Positions 17,057-25,631 of a DNA stretch of 45,849 nucleotides are shown here, one piece after another. Made by a program: the position numbers and the translations under genes. The notes under the pieces were generated by a model, which had not been told where the DNA came from, made no database searches, and saw only the letters and a list, made by a program, of their open reading frames with translations. How positions within the stretch are numbered: the first letter of the stretch is position 1; the number at the start of each line of letters is the position of its first letter. Where the stretch lies: the NCBI RefSeq assembly GCF_947258355.1, contig NZ_CAMYIC010000049.1, positions 1-45,849 on the forward strand, in the 5' to 3' direction. Source of the DNA: an uncultured Allomuricauda sp. (GTDB taxonomy: Bacteria; Bacteroidota; Bacteroidia; Flavobacteriales; Flavobacteriaceae).

Positions 17057-18266
17057 GAAGGGATGGATATACATAACAATCGGTGTTCTGACCCTTGCGG
17101 CCATTTTCGCCATGGAATACAATAAACCCAAAAAGGTAAATTGGTTCCCCTCCTATGTGTCACATCATAAAATACCTTATGGAACCTATGTGCTCAACGA
17201 CTTGATGGAAAAACATTTTCCAGATAAGGTACAACAGGTCCAAAAACCGCCTTTTGAATTATTGAGCCGGACAGACTCTGTAAAGGGCACTTACTTTTTC
17301 GTGAACGAAACGGTTTCTTTTGAAGAGGCCGAACTAAATACCTTATTGGATTGGGTAGGTCAAGGCAATACACTTTTTGTGGCCTCGGACCGTTTTGAAC
17401 AAAAATTACTGGACACCCTCCACTTGGAACAGACCAACGTGTATAACGACGGGCAATTGGAGCCTCTTTTTTATTTTGAGCTTTCCAATCCAAAATTGAC
17501 CAACACCAAAGTCAAATTTGCCAAAGACTACTACACAACCGCTTTTGATCAATTGGACACTGTGCAAACTACTGTTCTGGCCCAAGTTCATACCCAATCG
17601 GAGAGTACGGATACCATAAAAAAATATGTGAATACCATTAAGCAACCGTTTGGAAACGGGGAAATACTTTTGACCAGCTTCCCAAAGGCCTTTACCAATT
17701 ACTTTATCCTAAAGGATAACAATCAAAAATACACCGCAGGGCTGTTATCTTATTTGGATACCGACCAGCAAGTTTACATGGACAACTTCCATAAATCTGG
17801 AAAATCTTTTTATACCTCGCCCATGTATCTATTTTTGAACACCAAGGAATTTAAATGGGCCTACTATCTTGTCCTGATTGGGGCACTTATTTATATAATT
17901 TTTGAAGGAAAACGAAAACAGCGCGCCATTCCAGTGGTGCCTCCCGTTAAGAACCAAACATTGGCCTTTACACGGACCATAGCCGACATGTATTTCGAAA
18001 AAGGGGAACTACATTTGATCACCCAACATAAAATTGATTACTTTTTGGAATATCTAAGGTCAAAACTACATGTCCCCACCCAAGATTTGGAAGATGAAAC
18101 GTTTTTGAAAAATCTGTCCATGCGGAGCAATACCGATTTGCCAGAAATAAAAACATTAATGGGCACCATTTCCAAACTAAGGGAGAAACAATACGTGACC
18201 GAAACAGAACTGAAGAATCTAAATCAAAAAATACAAGCATTTAAAGCAAACGTTGATGGAAAATAA
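17049..18266 (+). CDS. DUF4350 domain protein
   Basis: A 405-residue protein with an N-terminal helix (about residues 6-21). The extracytoplasmic DUF4350 domain runs from about 40 to 230 (PYGTYVLNDLMEKHF, then LLDWVGQGNTLFVASD, a glutamine-amidotransferase-like or GldG-like fold judged by pattern only). A second membrane helix lies near 275-292 (WAYYLVLIGALIYIIFEG), with a cytoplasmic C-terminal helical region ending the protein. Family members accompany MoxR, DUF58 and DUF4129. It overlaps DUF4129 by 8 bases and MoxR by 11 bases. Confidence 0.85.
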   Translation: MPRKGWIYITIGVLTLAAIFAMEYNKPKKVNWFPSYVSHHKIPYGTYVLNDLMEKHFPDKVQQVQKPPFELLSRTDSVKGTYFFVNETVSFEEAELNTLLDWVGQGNTLFVASDRFEQKLLDTLHLEQTNVYNDGQLEPLFYFELSNPKLTNTKVKFAKDYYTTAFDQLDTVQTTVLAQVHTQSESTDTIKKYVNTIKQPFGNGEILLTSFPKAFTNYFILKDNNQKYTAGLLSYLDTDQQVYMDNFHKSGKSFYTSPMYLFLNTKEFKWAYYLVLIGALIYIIFEGKRKQRAIPVVPPVKNQTLAFTRTIADMYFEKGELHLITQHKIDYFLEYLRSKLHVPTQDLEDETFLKNLSMRSNTDLPEIKTLMGTISKLREKQYVTETELKNLNQKIQAFKANVDGK

Positions 18267-19248
18267 TGAAAATAACGACCTGAGTTTTGACAATAGGGTC
18301 CCTTTAGAAGAACTAAGGGATACTGTGGAACAAATTAAAAAGGAACTATCCACCATAATCGTGGGCCAAAAGGATTTTATCGAGCTTTTGATCATTTCCA
18401 TATTGGCAGATGGACATGCCCTAATAGAAGGGGTACCTGGAATTGCCAAAACGGTAACGGCGAAGCTGTTTGCAAAAACCCTTAAAACAGAATTCAATCG
18501 AATTCAGTTTACACCCGATTTGATGCCCAGTGATATTCTGGGTACTTCCGTGTTCAACACCAAGACTGCAGAGTTCGAATTTAAGAAAGGTCCAATATTT
18601 TCCAATATCATTCTCATTGACGAAATCAATCGTGCTCCCGCAAAAACACAGGCCGCTCTTTTTGAGACCATGGAAGAACGGCAGGCCACTGTGGACGGAA
18701 CTACATACCAAATGGGACAACCCTTCATGGTCTTGGCCACCCAAAATCCTATTGAACAGGAAGGCACCTATGCCCTACCTGAAGCACAACTGGACCGTTT
18801 CCTTTTTAAAATCAAGGTGGATTATCCTTCAGTCGAGGAAGAGGTCATAATTCTGCAAAACCATCACGAGCGAAAGGGAGAAAAACCACAAGACCAAATA
18901 AGGGCCGTACTTAGCCCTAAAAAACTGGTAGAGTTCAAAAAGAACATTCACGAAGTGGTCGTGGAACAAAAAATCTTGGATTATATCGCCAACATTATCA
19001 CTCAGACCCGCAACCACCCACATTTATATCTGGGCGCCTCTCCAAGAGCATCGATTGCCACATTAACGGCTGCCAAGGCCTTTGCTGCGATATCCGGGCG
19101 TGATTTTGTTATTCCGGAGGACGTAAAAAAAGCTTTGGTTCCCGTACTCAACCACAGGGTTATCTTGACACCAGAACGAGAAATGGAAGGCATGACCACT
19201 GAAACTGTGGTAACCATGATTATGGGGTCTGTTGAAATTCCAAGGTAG
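18256..19248 (+). CDS. MoxR family AAA+ ATPase
   Basis: A cytoplasmic AAA+ ATPase of 330 residues, of the MoxR group thought to act as chaperones in assembly or maturation of protein complexes. Walker A is GVPGIAKT (residues 59-66), Walker B is IILIDEINRAP (118-128), followed by the conserved KTQAALFETMEERQ block, the sensor-type NPIEQEGTYALPEAQLDRF block, and the C-terminal lid (ASPRASIATLTAAKAFA). The ATG at 18256 is chosen over a TTG one codon earlier. It overlaps the DUF4350 gene by 11 bases and is followed after 2 bases by DUF58, its usual partner. Confidence 0.95.
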   Translation: MENNENNDLSFDNRVPLEELRDTVEQIKKELSTIIVGQKDFIELLIISILADGHALIEGVPGIAKTVTAKLFAKTLKTEFNRIQFTPDLMPSDILGTSVFNTKTAEFEFKKGPIFSNIILIDEINRAPAKTQAALFETMEERQATVDGTTYQMGQPFMVLATQNPIEQEGTYALPEAQLDRFLFKIKVDYPSVEEEVIILQNHHERKGEKPQDQIRAVLSPKKLVEFKKNIHEVVVEQKILDYIANIITQTRNHPHLYLGASPRASIATLTAAKAFAAISGRDFVIPEDVKKALVPVLNHRVILTPEREMEGMTTETVVTMIMGSVEIPR

Positions 19249-19250
19249 GC

Positions 19251-20582
19251 ATGGCATTTCTCAGGTCGCTGTACATACATAATATTTTCTTTAGGTATAT
19301 CGCCGTGCTATCCGCATGCTTTGTGATTTCCTATTGGCTACCAGTGCTCTATCCCATAGCATGGTTATTGGTATTTTTATTGCTTTCGCTGTTCTTTTTG
19401 GACCTGTATTTGATGTATGCTACCAAAAATGGTATCAAAGCGCACCGTAATCTTCCTCAGAAACTGTCCAACAGTGATGAAAATATCCTATCGGTGCACT
19501 TGAGCTCGAAGTATCCCTTTAAAACAGCCATTTCGATAATCGATGAATTGCCAGTACAGTTCCAAAAAAGGGATTTTGAACATAAGACGCAGCTGCAAAA
19601 AGGCGTGCCCCATTTTTTTGAATACAGCTTACGCCCAGTGGAGCGTGGAGAATATGTTTTTGGCAACTTGAATGTGTTTGCCTCCTCCCCTCTACGGATC
19701 ATCAAAAGAAAATATGTATTTCAGAAAGACCAAATGGTCCCTGTGTATCCATCCATCATACAAATGCAACAGTATGATTTTTTGGCCACCAGCAATCGTC
19801 TGACCGAATTTGGACTTAAAAAAATAAGACGCATTGGGCATACGCAGGAGTTCGAACAAATCAAGGAATATATAAAAGGGGATGATGTTCGAACCATCAA
19901 TTGGAAAGCCACGGCCAAAAAGAATCAGTTAATGGTGAATCAATACCAAGACGAACGATCGCAGCCAATTTATTCCATTATTGATACGGGCAGGGTAATG
20001 AAAATGCCTTTTAATGGATTGAGCTTATTGGATTATGCGATTAATTCGGCCCTGGCCTTCTCCAATGTAGCACTCAAAAGAAATGACAAAACCGGATTGC
20101 TCACCTTCTCCAAAAAGATTGAAACTTTCGTGCCCGCTGTTCAAAAAATCACGCATCTCAACACCATCATGGAAAGTCTCTATAATATTTCCACGGATTA
20201 TTCCGATTCCGATTTCGGGTTGCTATATGCACATGTAAAAAGAAAGGTGAACCAACGCAGTCTTTTATTACTCTACACCAACTTTGAACATATGTCTGGG
20301 CTAAAAAGACAGATGCCCTATATATTGGCCATGGCCAAAAAACACGTATTGGTAATTATTTTCTTTGAGAACACCGAGTTGGAATCCTTGGTGGCTGAAG
20401 ATGCAGAGGACTTACAAGCCATCTACCACAAAACAATTGCAGAAAAGTTTTCTTTGGAAAAAAGGTTGATGCAGAAAGAACTTCAGAAATATGGTATACA
20501 GACCATTTTAACTAAACCCGAAGAACTGACCGTAAACACGATAAATAAATATCTGGAAATAAAAGCCAGGGGAATTATTTAA
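19251..20582 (+). CDS. DUF58 domain protein, MoxR partner
   Basis: A 443-residue protein with two adjacent membrane helices (about 16-56), then a beta-rich region, then the DUF58 core DVRTINWKAT (212-221) followed by a von Willebrand A-like domain. The site where a classic VWA MIDAS reads DxSxS is here DTGRV (from Asp245), so canonical metal coordination is not expected. DUF58 proteins are the usual partners of MoxR ATPases; the function in flavobacteria is unsettled. It is the last gene of the coupled operon. Its 3' end overlaps the convergent YfiM-like gene by 8 bases and no terminator is visible between them. Confidence 0.92.
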   Translation: MAFLRSLYIHNIFFRYIAVLSACFVISYWLPVLYPIAWLLVFLLLSLFFLDLYLMYATKNGIKAHRNLPQKLSNSDENILSVHLSSKYPFKTAISIIDELPVQFQKRDFEHKTQLQKGVPHFFEYSLRPVERGEYVFGNLNVFASSPLRIIKRKYVFQKDQMVPVYPSIIQMQQYDFLATSNRLTEFGLKKIRRIGHTQEFEQIKEYIKGDDVRTINWKATAKKNQLMVNQYQDERSQPIYSIIDTGRVMKMPFNGLSLLDYAINSALAFSNVALKRNDKTGLLTFSKKIETFVPAVQKITHLNTIMESLYNISTDYSDSDFGLLYAHVKRKVNQRSLLLLYTNFEHMSGLKRQMPYILAMAKKHVLVIIFFENTELESLVAEDAEDLQAIYHKTIAEKFSLEKRLMQKELQKYGIQTILTKPEELTVNTINKYLEIKARGII

Positions 20583-21048
20583 CCGAAATTTTTTGGTTGG
20601 AGATTCCCAAAGTGTGTAAAGATGGAAGTTTGCCTTCTAAAACAACAAATTCCGTATTTGGCTGAACAAAAGACTTTCTTTTTTTTAAATTCAGGTTAGA
20701 ATATCGACCTCGCAATCGCTTTCTATCATCCTTTTTTGCAAATAGATCAATGGTAACTCCCACGGTAACTCCCCCTAAAATTGTAGCGGCCAAATCATCG
20801 TTGTCCCAACCATTGTTACTTTGTCCCGCATCTACGGTTTCTTTGGCAAGCCCAATAAGTGTACTACCAGCTACGGAACCTACAAAAGTCCATATGCGAT
20901 TACCGTCGGATGCTTGTTTGGCAATTCCGGCCCCTGCAAGGCCAAAAAGATTACCTCCCAAAAAATGGAGTGCTTTGTCCCGCTCCACTTGCCCATGGCA
21001 ATGCGATGCGAGCACAAAAAAGAGTAGTGTGGGGATTAGTGTTCTCAT
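20575..21048 (-). CDS. YfiM/DUF2279-like exported protein
   Basis: A 157-residue exported protein starting at the ATG at 21048, which gives the signal peptide MRTLIPTLLFFVLASHCHGQ; longer readings add an unlikely arginine-rich leader. The mature part starts DKALHFLGGNLFG, then GSTLIGLAKETVD and DLAATILGGVTVGV. The DKxxHF, KExxD and DLxA...GG order resembles YfiM/DUF2279 proteins, a small family of unknown function linked to the envelope. The C-terminal 60 residues are polar and basic. The gene follows the nitronate monooxygenase-like gene after 49 bases on the same strand and is convergent with DUF58. Confidence 0.65.
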   Translation of the reverse strand: MRTLIPTLLFFVLASHCHGQVERDKALHFLGGNLFGLAGAGIAKQASDGNRIWTFVGSVAGSTLIGLAKETVDAGQSNNGWDNDDLAATILGGVTVGVTIDLFAKKDDRKRLRGRYSNLNLKKRKSFVQPNTEFVVLEGKLPSLHTLGISNQKISVK

Positions 21049-21097
21049 TGCGCTGGATAAATATATTAAAAGTTTCTCAAACTGTTGGCGTAACGCC

Positions 21098-22039
21098 TTA
21101 ATTGCCGCACATTTCGGCTTTCGCCTTATGGAACTCGGCCATGAATTCCTTAACAATATCCGCTGCAGGCGTAATGTTGTGAATCAACCCGGACACTTGA
21201 CCAATTTCCAGTTCGCCTTCTTCCATATCCCCTTCGAACATCCCTTTTTTAGCTCTGGCGCGTCCCAATAATTCCTTTAATTCTTCTTTGGTGGCACCTT
21301 GAGCATAGGCCTCCTGTACATCTTGAAAAAACTTGTTTTTGAGCAATCGTACCGGGGCAAGTTCCTTTAAGGTTAATTGTGTATCGCCCTCTTGGGCATC
21401 CACTATCCATTTTTTAAAGAGTTCGTGCGAAGATGCTTCGGGCGTGGCTACAAACCGGCTTCCTACCTGAACACCATCAGCACCCAAGATCATAACCGCC
21501 AACATCGCCCTTCCCGTAGCAATGCCTCCTGCTGCAATTAAGGGTATGCTTATTTTTTCTTTTACTGAAGGAATCAATACCATAGTGGTAGTTTCGTCAC
21601 GTCCATTGTGTCCGCCTGCTTCAAAACCTTCAGCTACAACAGCGTCGACACCAGCTTCCTGAGCTTTTAGGGCAAACTTTAAACTACTCACCACATGTAC
21701 TACGATTATTCCTTTCTCTTTAAGGAATTTGGTCCATGTTTTAGGGTTACCGGCCGAAGTGAACACAATCTTTACTTCGTGCTTCACAATAATGTCCATT
21801 AATTTTTCAATATCAGGATACAACATGGGCACGTTAACCCCAAAGGGGTTATCGGTTGCTTTTTTACATTTAATGATATGTTCCTCCAATATTTCAGGAT
21901 ACATACTTCCTGCTCCCAACAAACCCAATCCTCCAGCGTTCGAAACCGCCGAGGCCAAACGCCAACCGCTGGCCCATACCATTCCTCCCTGTATGATGGG
22001 ATATTCGATTCCAAAAAGTTCTGTGATTCTATTTTGCAT
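21098..22039 (-). CDS. Nitronate monooxygenase / FabK-like flavoprotein
   Basis: An FMN-dependent TIM-barrel enzyme of the nitronate monooxygenase (2-nitropropane dioxygenase) superfamily, 313 residues from the ATG at 22039; an upstream TTG (22054) is the only longer choice. Visible signatures are YPIIQGGMVWASG at the N-terminus, NPFGVNVPML, EGFEAGGHNGRD (the His usually assigned as catalytic base) and the phosphate-binding IPLIAAGGIATGRAM followed by GADGVQVGSRF. The FabK enoyl reductase has nearly the same motifs, so the reaction (nitronate oxidation or enoyl-ACP reduction) is not decided. It lies 53 bases behind mnmA and is probably in the same transcript. Confidence 0.85.
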   Translation of the reverse strand: MQNRITELFGIEYPIIQGGMVWASGWRLASAVSNAGGLGLLGAGSMYPEILEEHIIKCKKATDNPFGVNVPMLYPDIEKLMDIIVKHEVKIVFTSAGNPKTWTKFLKEKGIIVVHVVSSLKFALKAQEAGVDAVVAEGFEAGGHNGRDETTTMVLIPSVKEKISIPLIAAGGIATGRAMLAVMILGADGVQVGSRFVATPEASSHELFKKWIVDAQEGDTQLTLKELAPVRLLKNKFFQDVQEAYAQGATKEELKELLGRARAKKGMFEGDMEEGELEIGQVSGLIHNITPAADIVKEFMAEFHKAKAEMCGN

Positions 22040-22092
22040 GAAAATTTTGTTCAAGTTTCCACCAAAATAATCAAAATAAATAAGGTATTCGT

Positions 22093-23283
22093 TTAAGAAA
22101 TAACTCCAGAACCAATCAACTCATCATCGATATACCAAGCGGCGAATTGCCCTTCGGTGATGGCAGATTGTTTCTCCTTAAAATCCACGAACAATCCATT
22201 CTCCACTTTGTATAGCGTTGCAGCTTGCAAGGGTTGGCGGTATCGGATACGGGCCATCACCTCCATGGTTTCATCTACTTCCAAAGCCAAATCGGGCCTC
22301 ACCCAATGGAGTTCGTCTTCTTTGATGAACAATGTATTTCTGAGCAGACCAGGATGTGTTTTTCCTTGTCCTGTGTAGATAATGTTTTTATCGACATCCG
22401 TATCTATTACGAACAAGGGCTCCTTGGTTCCGCCCACATTCAAACCTTTACGTTGCCCAATGGTAAAATAGTGCGCACCTTGATGCTCACCCACCACTTT
22501 TCCGTCCGATTCGGAATACACCGGTTTCTCAGCCCGAAAAACCAATTTTTCCCTTTCGTTCTGAAAATCAGGAACTGTTGTGGAAAATTGGGCTGCATCG
22601 CTAGGTACTTCAACGATCACCCCCTTTTTGGGCTTCAATTTTTGCTGTAAAAATTCAGGCAAATGCACTTTTCCCACAAAACACAACCCTTGCGAATCCT
22701 TTTTATCGGCGGTGATCAAATTATTTTCCGCTGCTATTTTCCTCACTTCTGGCTTTAATAACTCTCCTATAGGAAAAAGAGTTTTGGCCAATTGTTCTTG
22801 AGAAAGCTGACAAAGGAAATAGGATTGATCTTTGTTGGGGTCTTTTCCTGACAACAACTGATAGGTTTCGGTGCCATCTTTGTTTTTAATGGTTCCTTTT
22901 CTACAATAATGACCCGTTGCCACATAATCTGCCCCCAATTGTAGGGCAATTTTCATGAACACATCAAACTTAATTTCGCGATTACATAGTACATCGGGAT
23001 TAGGTGTTCTCCCCCTTTCGTATTCGTTGAACATATAGTCCACGATACGCTCTTTGTACTCGGCACTCAAATCCACTGTCTGGAAAGGAATTCCTAGTTT
23101 TTCGGCTACAATCAAGGCATCATTACTATCCTCCAGCCAAGGGCACTCTTCGGATATCGTTACGGAATCGTCGTGCCAGTTCTTCATGAACAAGCCAATT
23201 ACATCGTAACCCTGCTCTTTTAGCAAGTAGGCAGCTACGCTTGAATCCACTCCCCCCGAAAGTCCAACAACAACCTTTTTCAT
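22093..23283 (-). CDS. mnmA: tRNA-specific 2-thiouridylase MnmA
   Basis: Cytoplasmic enzyme that adenylates and thiolates uridine 34 of the Lys, Glu and Gln tRNAs. The PP-loop [15 protein letters not shown] begins at residue 8. The nucleophilic Cys100 is in [11 protein letters not shown] and the second catalytic Cys201 is in QGLCFVGKV. The MKNWHDD and [11 protein letters not shown] blocks and the C-terminal beta-barrel region complete the family pattern. The length of 396 is normal, slightly longer than the E. coli protein. A -7 box lies just upstream. It probably leads an operon with the two genes downstream on the minus strand. Confidence 0.97.
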   Translation of the reverse strand: MKKVVVGLSGGVDSSVAAYLLKEQGYDVIGLFMKNWHDDSVTISEECPWLEDSNDALIVAEKLGIPFQTVDLSAEYKERIVDYMFNEYERGRTPNPDVLCNREIKFDVFMKIALQLGADYVATGHYCRKGTIKNKDGTETYQLLSGKDPNKDQSYFLCQLSQEQLAKTLFPIGELLKPEVRKIAAENNLITADKKDSQGLCFVGKVHLPEFLQQKLKPKKGVIVEVPSDAAQFSTTVPDFQNEREKLVFRAEKPVYSESDGKVVGEHQGAHYFTIGQRKGLNVGGTKEPLFVIDTDVDKNIIYTGQGKTHPGLLRNTLFIKEDELHWVRPDLALEVDETMEVMARIRYRQPLQAATLYKVENGLFVDFKEKQSAITEGQFAAWYIDDELIGSGVIS

Positions 23284-23301
23284 TGTAATGATTTAAGAGG
23301 A

Positions 23302-23309
23302 CAAAAATA
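23302..23309 (-). promoter_or_regulatory. Putative -7 box of mnmA
   Basis: The minus strand reads TATTTTTG, an exact match to TAnnTTTG, 18 bases from the mnmA ATG. No clear -33 TTTG is present at the usual distance, so confidence is moderate. Confidence 0.4.
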
Positions 23310-23392
23310 CAAATTGAGGTTCATTTAATACGATAATTATGTCTCAAAAGAACAATCTTAATGTACAATCTACAAACCATCAATATCATTTT

Positions 23393-23464
23393 GTTAAAGT
23401 TTTTGCGTTAAATGTTAAACATTATTGCTTTTATTTTGTTTAATCATAGTTTTAAATCGTTAAA
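23393..23464 (+). repeat. Four GTTAAA copies upstream of the fasciclin gene
   Basis: GTTAAA occurs at 23393, 23407, 23414 and 23459 on the plus strand within the AT-rich leader region of the fasciclin gene (spacings 14, 7 and 45). It could be a regulator site cluster or a chance feature of AT-rich DNA. Confidence 0.25.
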
Positions 23465-23481
23465 CAAATATCTATCATCAA

Positions 23482-25365
23482 ATGAATACTTTAAAACATT
23501 TTACCCGACTGACCTTATTATTACTATTCATCGGATTCACCTCGTGCTCCGATGATGACAACGGAACAACACCTCCAACTGAACCAGAGGAAGGTGTAAA
23601 CATTGTTGAAGCGGCACAGGCCACTTCAGAATTAAGCACTTTGGTAGCGGCCCTTCAAAAGGCTGATGAAAGCTCGAACAACGATTTGGTTACTGCCTTA
23701 AGTGGTGAAGGACCTTTCACGGTTTTTGCACCAACGAACCAAGCTTTCAACGATTTATTGGCCCAACTGGATGGTTTCGATTCCTTAGACGATTTCAGCA
23801 CCCAACAACTTCAAGACTTGTTGGCGGTTATTTTAACTTACCATGTTGTAGCAGATGCAGCCCTATCCACTGATTTAAGTGATGGTATGAGTCTTACTAC
23901 CTTGCAGGGTTCTTCCTTACAAGTTTCCACTGAAGGTGGCGTATTTATTCAAGATGCTACAGATGTTGCCGCTGAAGTAACTACTGCTGACATCGAAGTA
24001 TCCAATGGTGTAGTACATATAATCGACAAAGTTCTATTGCCACAAGCCATTTTAGACGAATTGGCAGACATTATTTTGGTTCCAATCACTGATTTGGCCA
24101 TTGGCAACGAAAATCTACAAAATCTGGTAGCTGCACTTACAGCGGCCAATGGTGATTTACCAACCGTACTGCGCGGAGACGGACCTTTTACCGTATTGGC
24201 TCCTACCGATGAAGCCTTTGAAACTTTCCTTGATGGTGCAGCCTTGGCGGATGTTCCAGTCGATGTTTTGACCAATGTATTGCTGAACCATGTAATAAGT
24301 GGTGAGGTAACTTCCGAAGATTTGGTTGGACTTGGTTCCGGATATACCAGTACTTTGGCCACTGGAGCAGGAGACCAAAATGTGAGCTTGTTCTTTGATA
24401 CTTCTGATGGAGTTAAATTTAATGGAGTATCCACTGTTGCAGCTGCAGATGTAAAAGCGTTGAATGGAATTGTACATGTGGTAGATGCGGTAATCGATAT
24501 CCCAAACATTGTTGACCATGCTGTTGCCAACCCAGGGCTTTCCTCTCTTGTAGGAGCTTTGACCGATGGAGGAAACACCACATTTACGGATTTGCTTTCT
24601 GATGAAGAAACTGATTTTACAGTTTTTGCTCCAGGTAACGATGCATTCAGTGCATTTAGCAACCCAAATTCAAACGATTTGAATGCCATCTTGTCCAACC
24701 ACGTAATTGTTGGTGCTGCTGCATTCTCTTCCGGATTGTCTAATTCTTATGTAAACACTGCTGCCGAGTTTGATACCGATGAGAACTTGAGCCTTTACAT
24801 TAATACTGACGATGGTGTAACTTTAAACGGTACCAGTAATGTGGTTATGGCAGATATTGTTGCTAGCAATGGAGTAATCCACACCGTAGATGCTGTAATC
24901 GATCTACCAACGGTGGTTACCTTTGCTGTAGCTGACCCAACTTTTGACTCCTTACAAGCAGCATTGACCGCTGAAGGTCAGCCTGACTTTGTATCCACAC
25001 TTTCCGGTACAGGACCATTCACTGTATTTGCCCCTACCAATGATGCATTCCAAGCACTATTGGATAGCAACGACATGTGGAATGGATTAGGTGACATTGA
25101 TGGTGGATTGTTAACCAGCGTATTGCAACATCACGTAGTGGCAGGATCCAATGTACGTTCCGGCGACTTGAGCGATGGAGCTACCGCAACAACTCTAGAA
25201 GGCGACATGATCACCATTAACCTACCAGGTACGGGTGAGAATATTGCCGATATCACAGATGGAGCAGGAAACACGGGTATTGGAATTGACTTTGTGGACG
25301 TACAAGGAATCAACGGTGTGATTCACGTTGTGGACACTGTTTTGATTCCAGATACAAATAACTAG
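23482..25365 (+). CDS. Four-domain fasciclin (FAS1) surface lipoprotein
   Basis: A 627-residue lipoprotein built almost wholly of FAS1 domains, which usually mediate adhesion or protein interactions. Residues 1-21 are the lipoprotein signal and Cys22 is the lipid site. The following SDDDN resembles the acidic export signal that sends Bacteroidetes lipoproteins to the cell surface, so outer-leaflet exposure is inferred. The four FAS1 domains span about 40-188, 201-341, 342-477 and 478-625. Domains 1, 2 and 4 have GPFTVFAPT-type H1 boxes; domain 3 has DFTVFAPGN. Each ends in an NGxxHxxD block. Domain 3 is the most divergent. The gene has its own strong terminator and stands alone between mnmA and a minus-strand gene run. 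Confidence 0.95.
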   Translation: MNTLKHFTRLTLLLLFIGFTSCSDDDNGTTPPTEPEEGVNIVEAAQATSELSTLVAALQKADESSNNDLVTALSGEGPFTVFAPTNQAFNDLLAQLDGFDSLDDFSTQQLQDLLAVILTYHVVADAALSTDLSDGMSLTTLQGSSLQVSTEGGVFIQDATDVAAEVTTADIEVSNGVVHIIDKVLLPQAILDELADIILVPITDLAIGNENLQNLVAALTAANGDLPTVLRGDGPFTVLAPTDEAFETFLDGAALADVPVDVLTNVLLNHVISGEVTSEDLVGLGSGYTSTLATGAGDQNVSLFFDTSDGVKFNGVSTVAAADVKALNGIVHVVDAVIDIPNIVDHAVANPGLSSLVGALTDGGNTTFTDLLSDEETDFTVFAPGNDAFSAFSNPNSNDLNAILSNHVIVGAAAFSSGLSNSYVNTAAEFDTDENLSLYINTDDGVTLNGTSNVVMADIVASNGVIHTVDAVIDLPTVVTFAVADPTFDSLQAALTAEGQPDFVSTLSGTGPFTVFAPTNDAFQALLDSNDMWNGLGDIDGGLLTSVLQHHVVAGSNVRSGDLSDGATATTLEGDMITINLPGTGENIADITDGAGNTGIGIDFVDVQGINGVIHVVDTVLIPDTNN

Positions 25366-25391
25366 TTTTTGATTGGATGAATAGTTGATTG

Positions 25392-25427
25392 AAAAAGCCC
25401 CCTCAAACTTAATTGAGGGGGCTTTTT
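25392..25427 (+). terminator. Intrinsic terminator of the fasciclin gene
   Basis: A perfect 15-bp stem (25392-25406 with 25413-25427) with a 6-base loop, GC-rich at its centre and ending in TTTTT on the plus strand, 26 bases after the stop codon. Confidence 0.93.
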
Positions 25428-25513
25428 ATCGTATAAGGTTTACCGTTCATCGATGACACATCAACAAGGGAATATTTTCCCACAAAAAAAAGGTGTTTGA
25501 CAACTTTTAATTT

Positions 25514-25611
25514 TTTGAACCTCCATAATCCTGCATCTTTGGAGTCCCAAATCTTTCCAAACTAAACCTGTAAATGGAAACTCCCCCAAGATATCTTGGG
25601 GGAGTTTTTTT
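25514..25611 (+). ncRNA. Candidate short transcript with its own terminator
   Basis: This stretch lies between the fasciclin terminator and the convergent DUF6515 gene. A TTTG (25514-25517) and CATCTTTG (25534-25541, one mismatch to TAnnTTTG) could form a promoter with a short 16-base spacer. The product would run from about 25548 to the terminator at 25578-25611, roughly 65 bases. It contains a small TTTCCA/TGGAAA inverted pair before the terminator. No credible protein is encoded. Very tentative; the hairpin may simply be a bidirectional terminator for the opposite gene. Confidence 0.2.
25578..25611 (+). terminator. Palindromic terminator, probably bidirectional
   Basis: A perfect 30-base palindrome (25578-25607) forms a stem with a GC-rich core. 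On the plus strand it runs into seven T residues. On the minus strand it lies 24 bases beyond the DUF6515 stop, but the T-tract there is short (TTTCC). It can serve the minus-strand gene and, more strongly by sequence, a plus-strand transcript. Confidence 0.8.
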
Positions 25612-25631
25612 ATGTAGTAAATGGGTTAGCG

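Noticed and set aside
20749..21271. A long open frame on the plus strand overlapping two minus-strand genes
   Set aside because: It is opposite the YfiM-like and nitronate monooxygenase genes and encodes no recognisable protein.
25574..25612. A small open frame starting inside the leader of the palindrome
   Set aside because: It reads straight through the terminator stem into the antisense of the DUF6515 gene, which is not credible coding.
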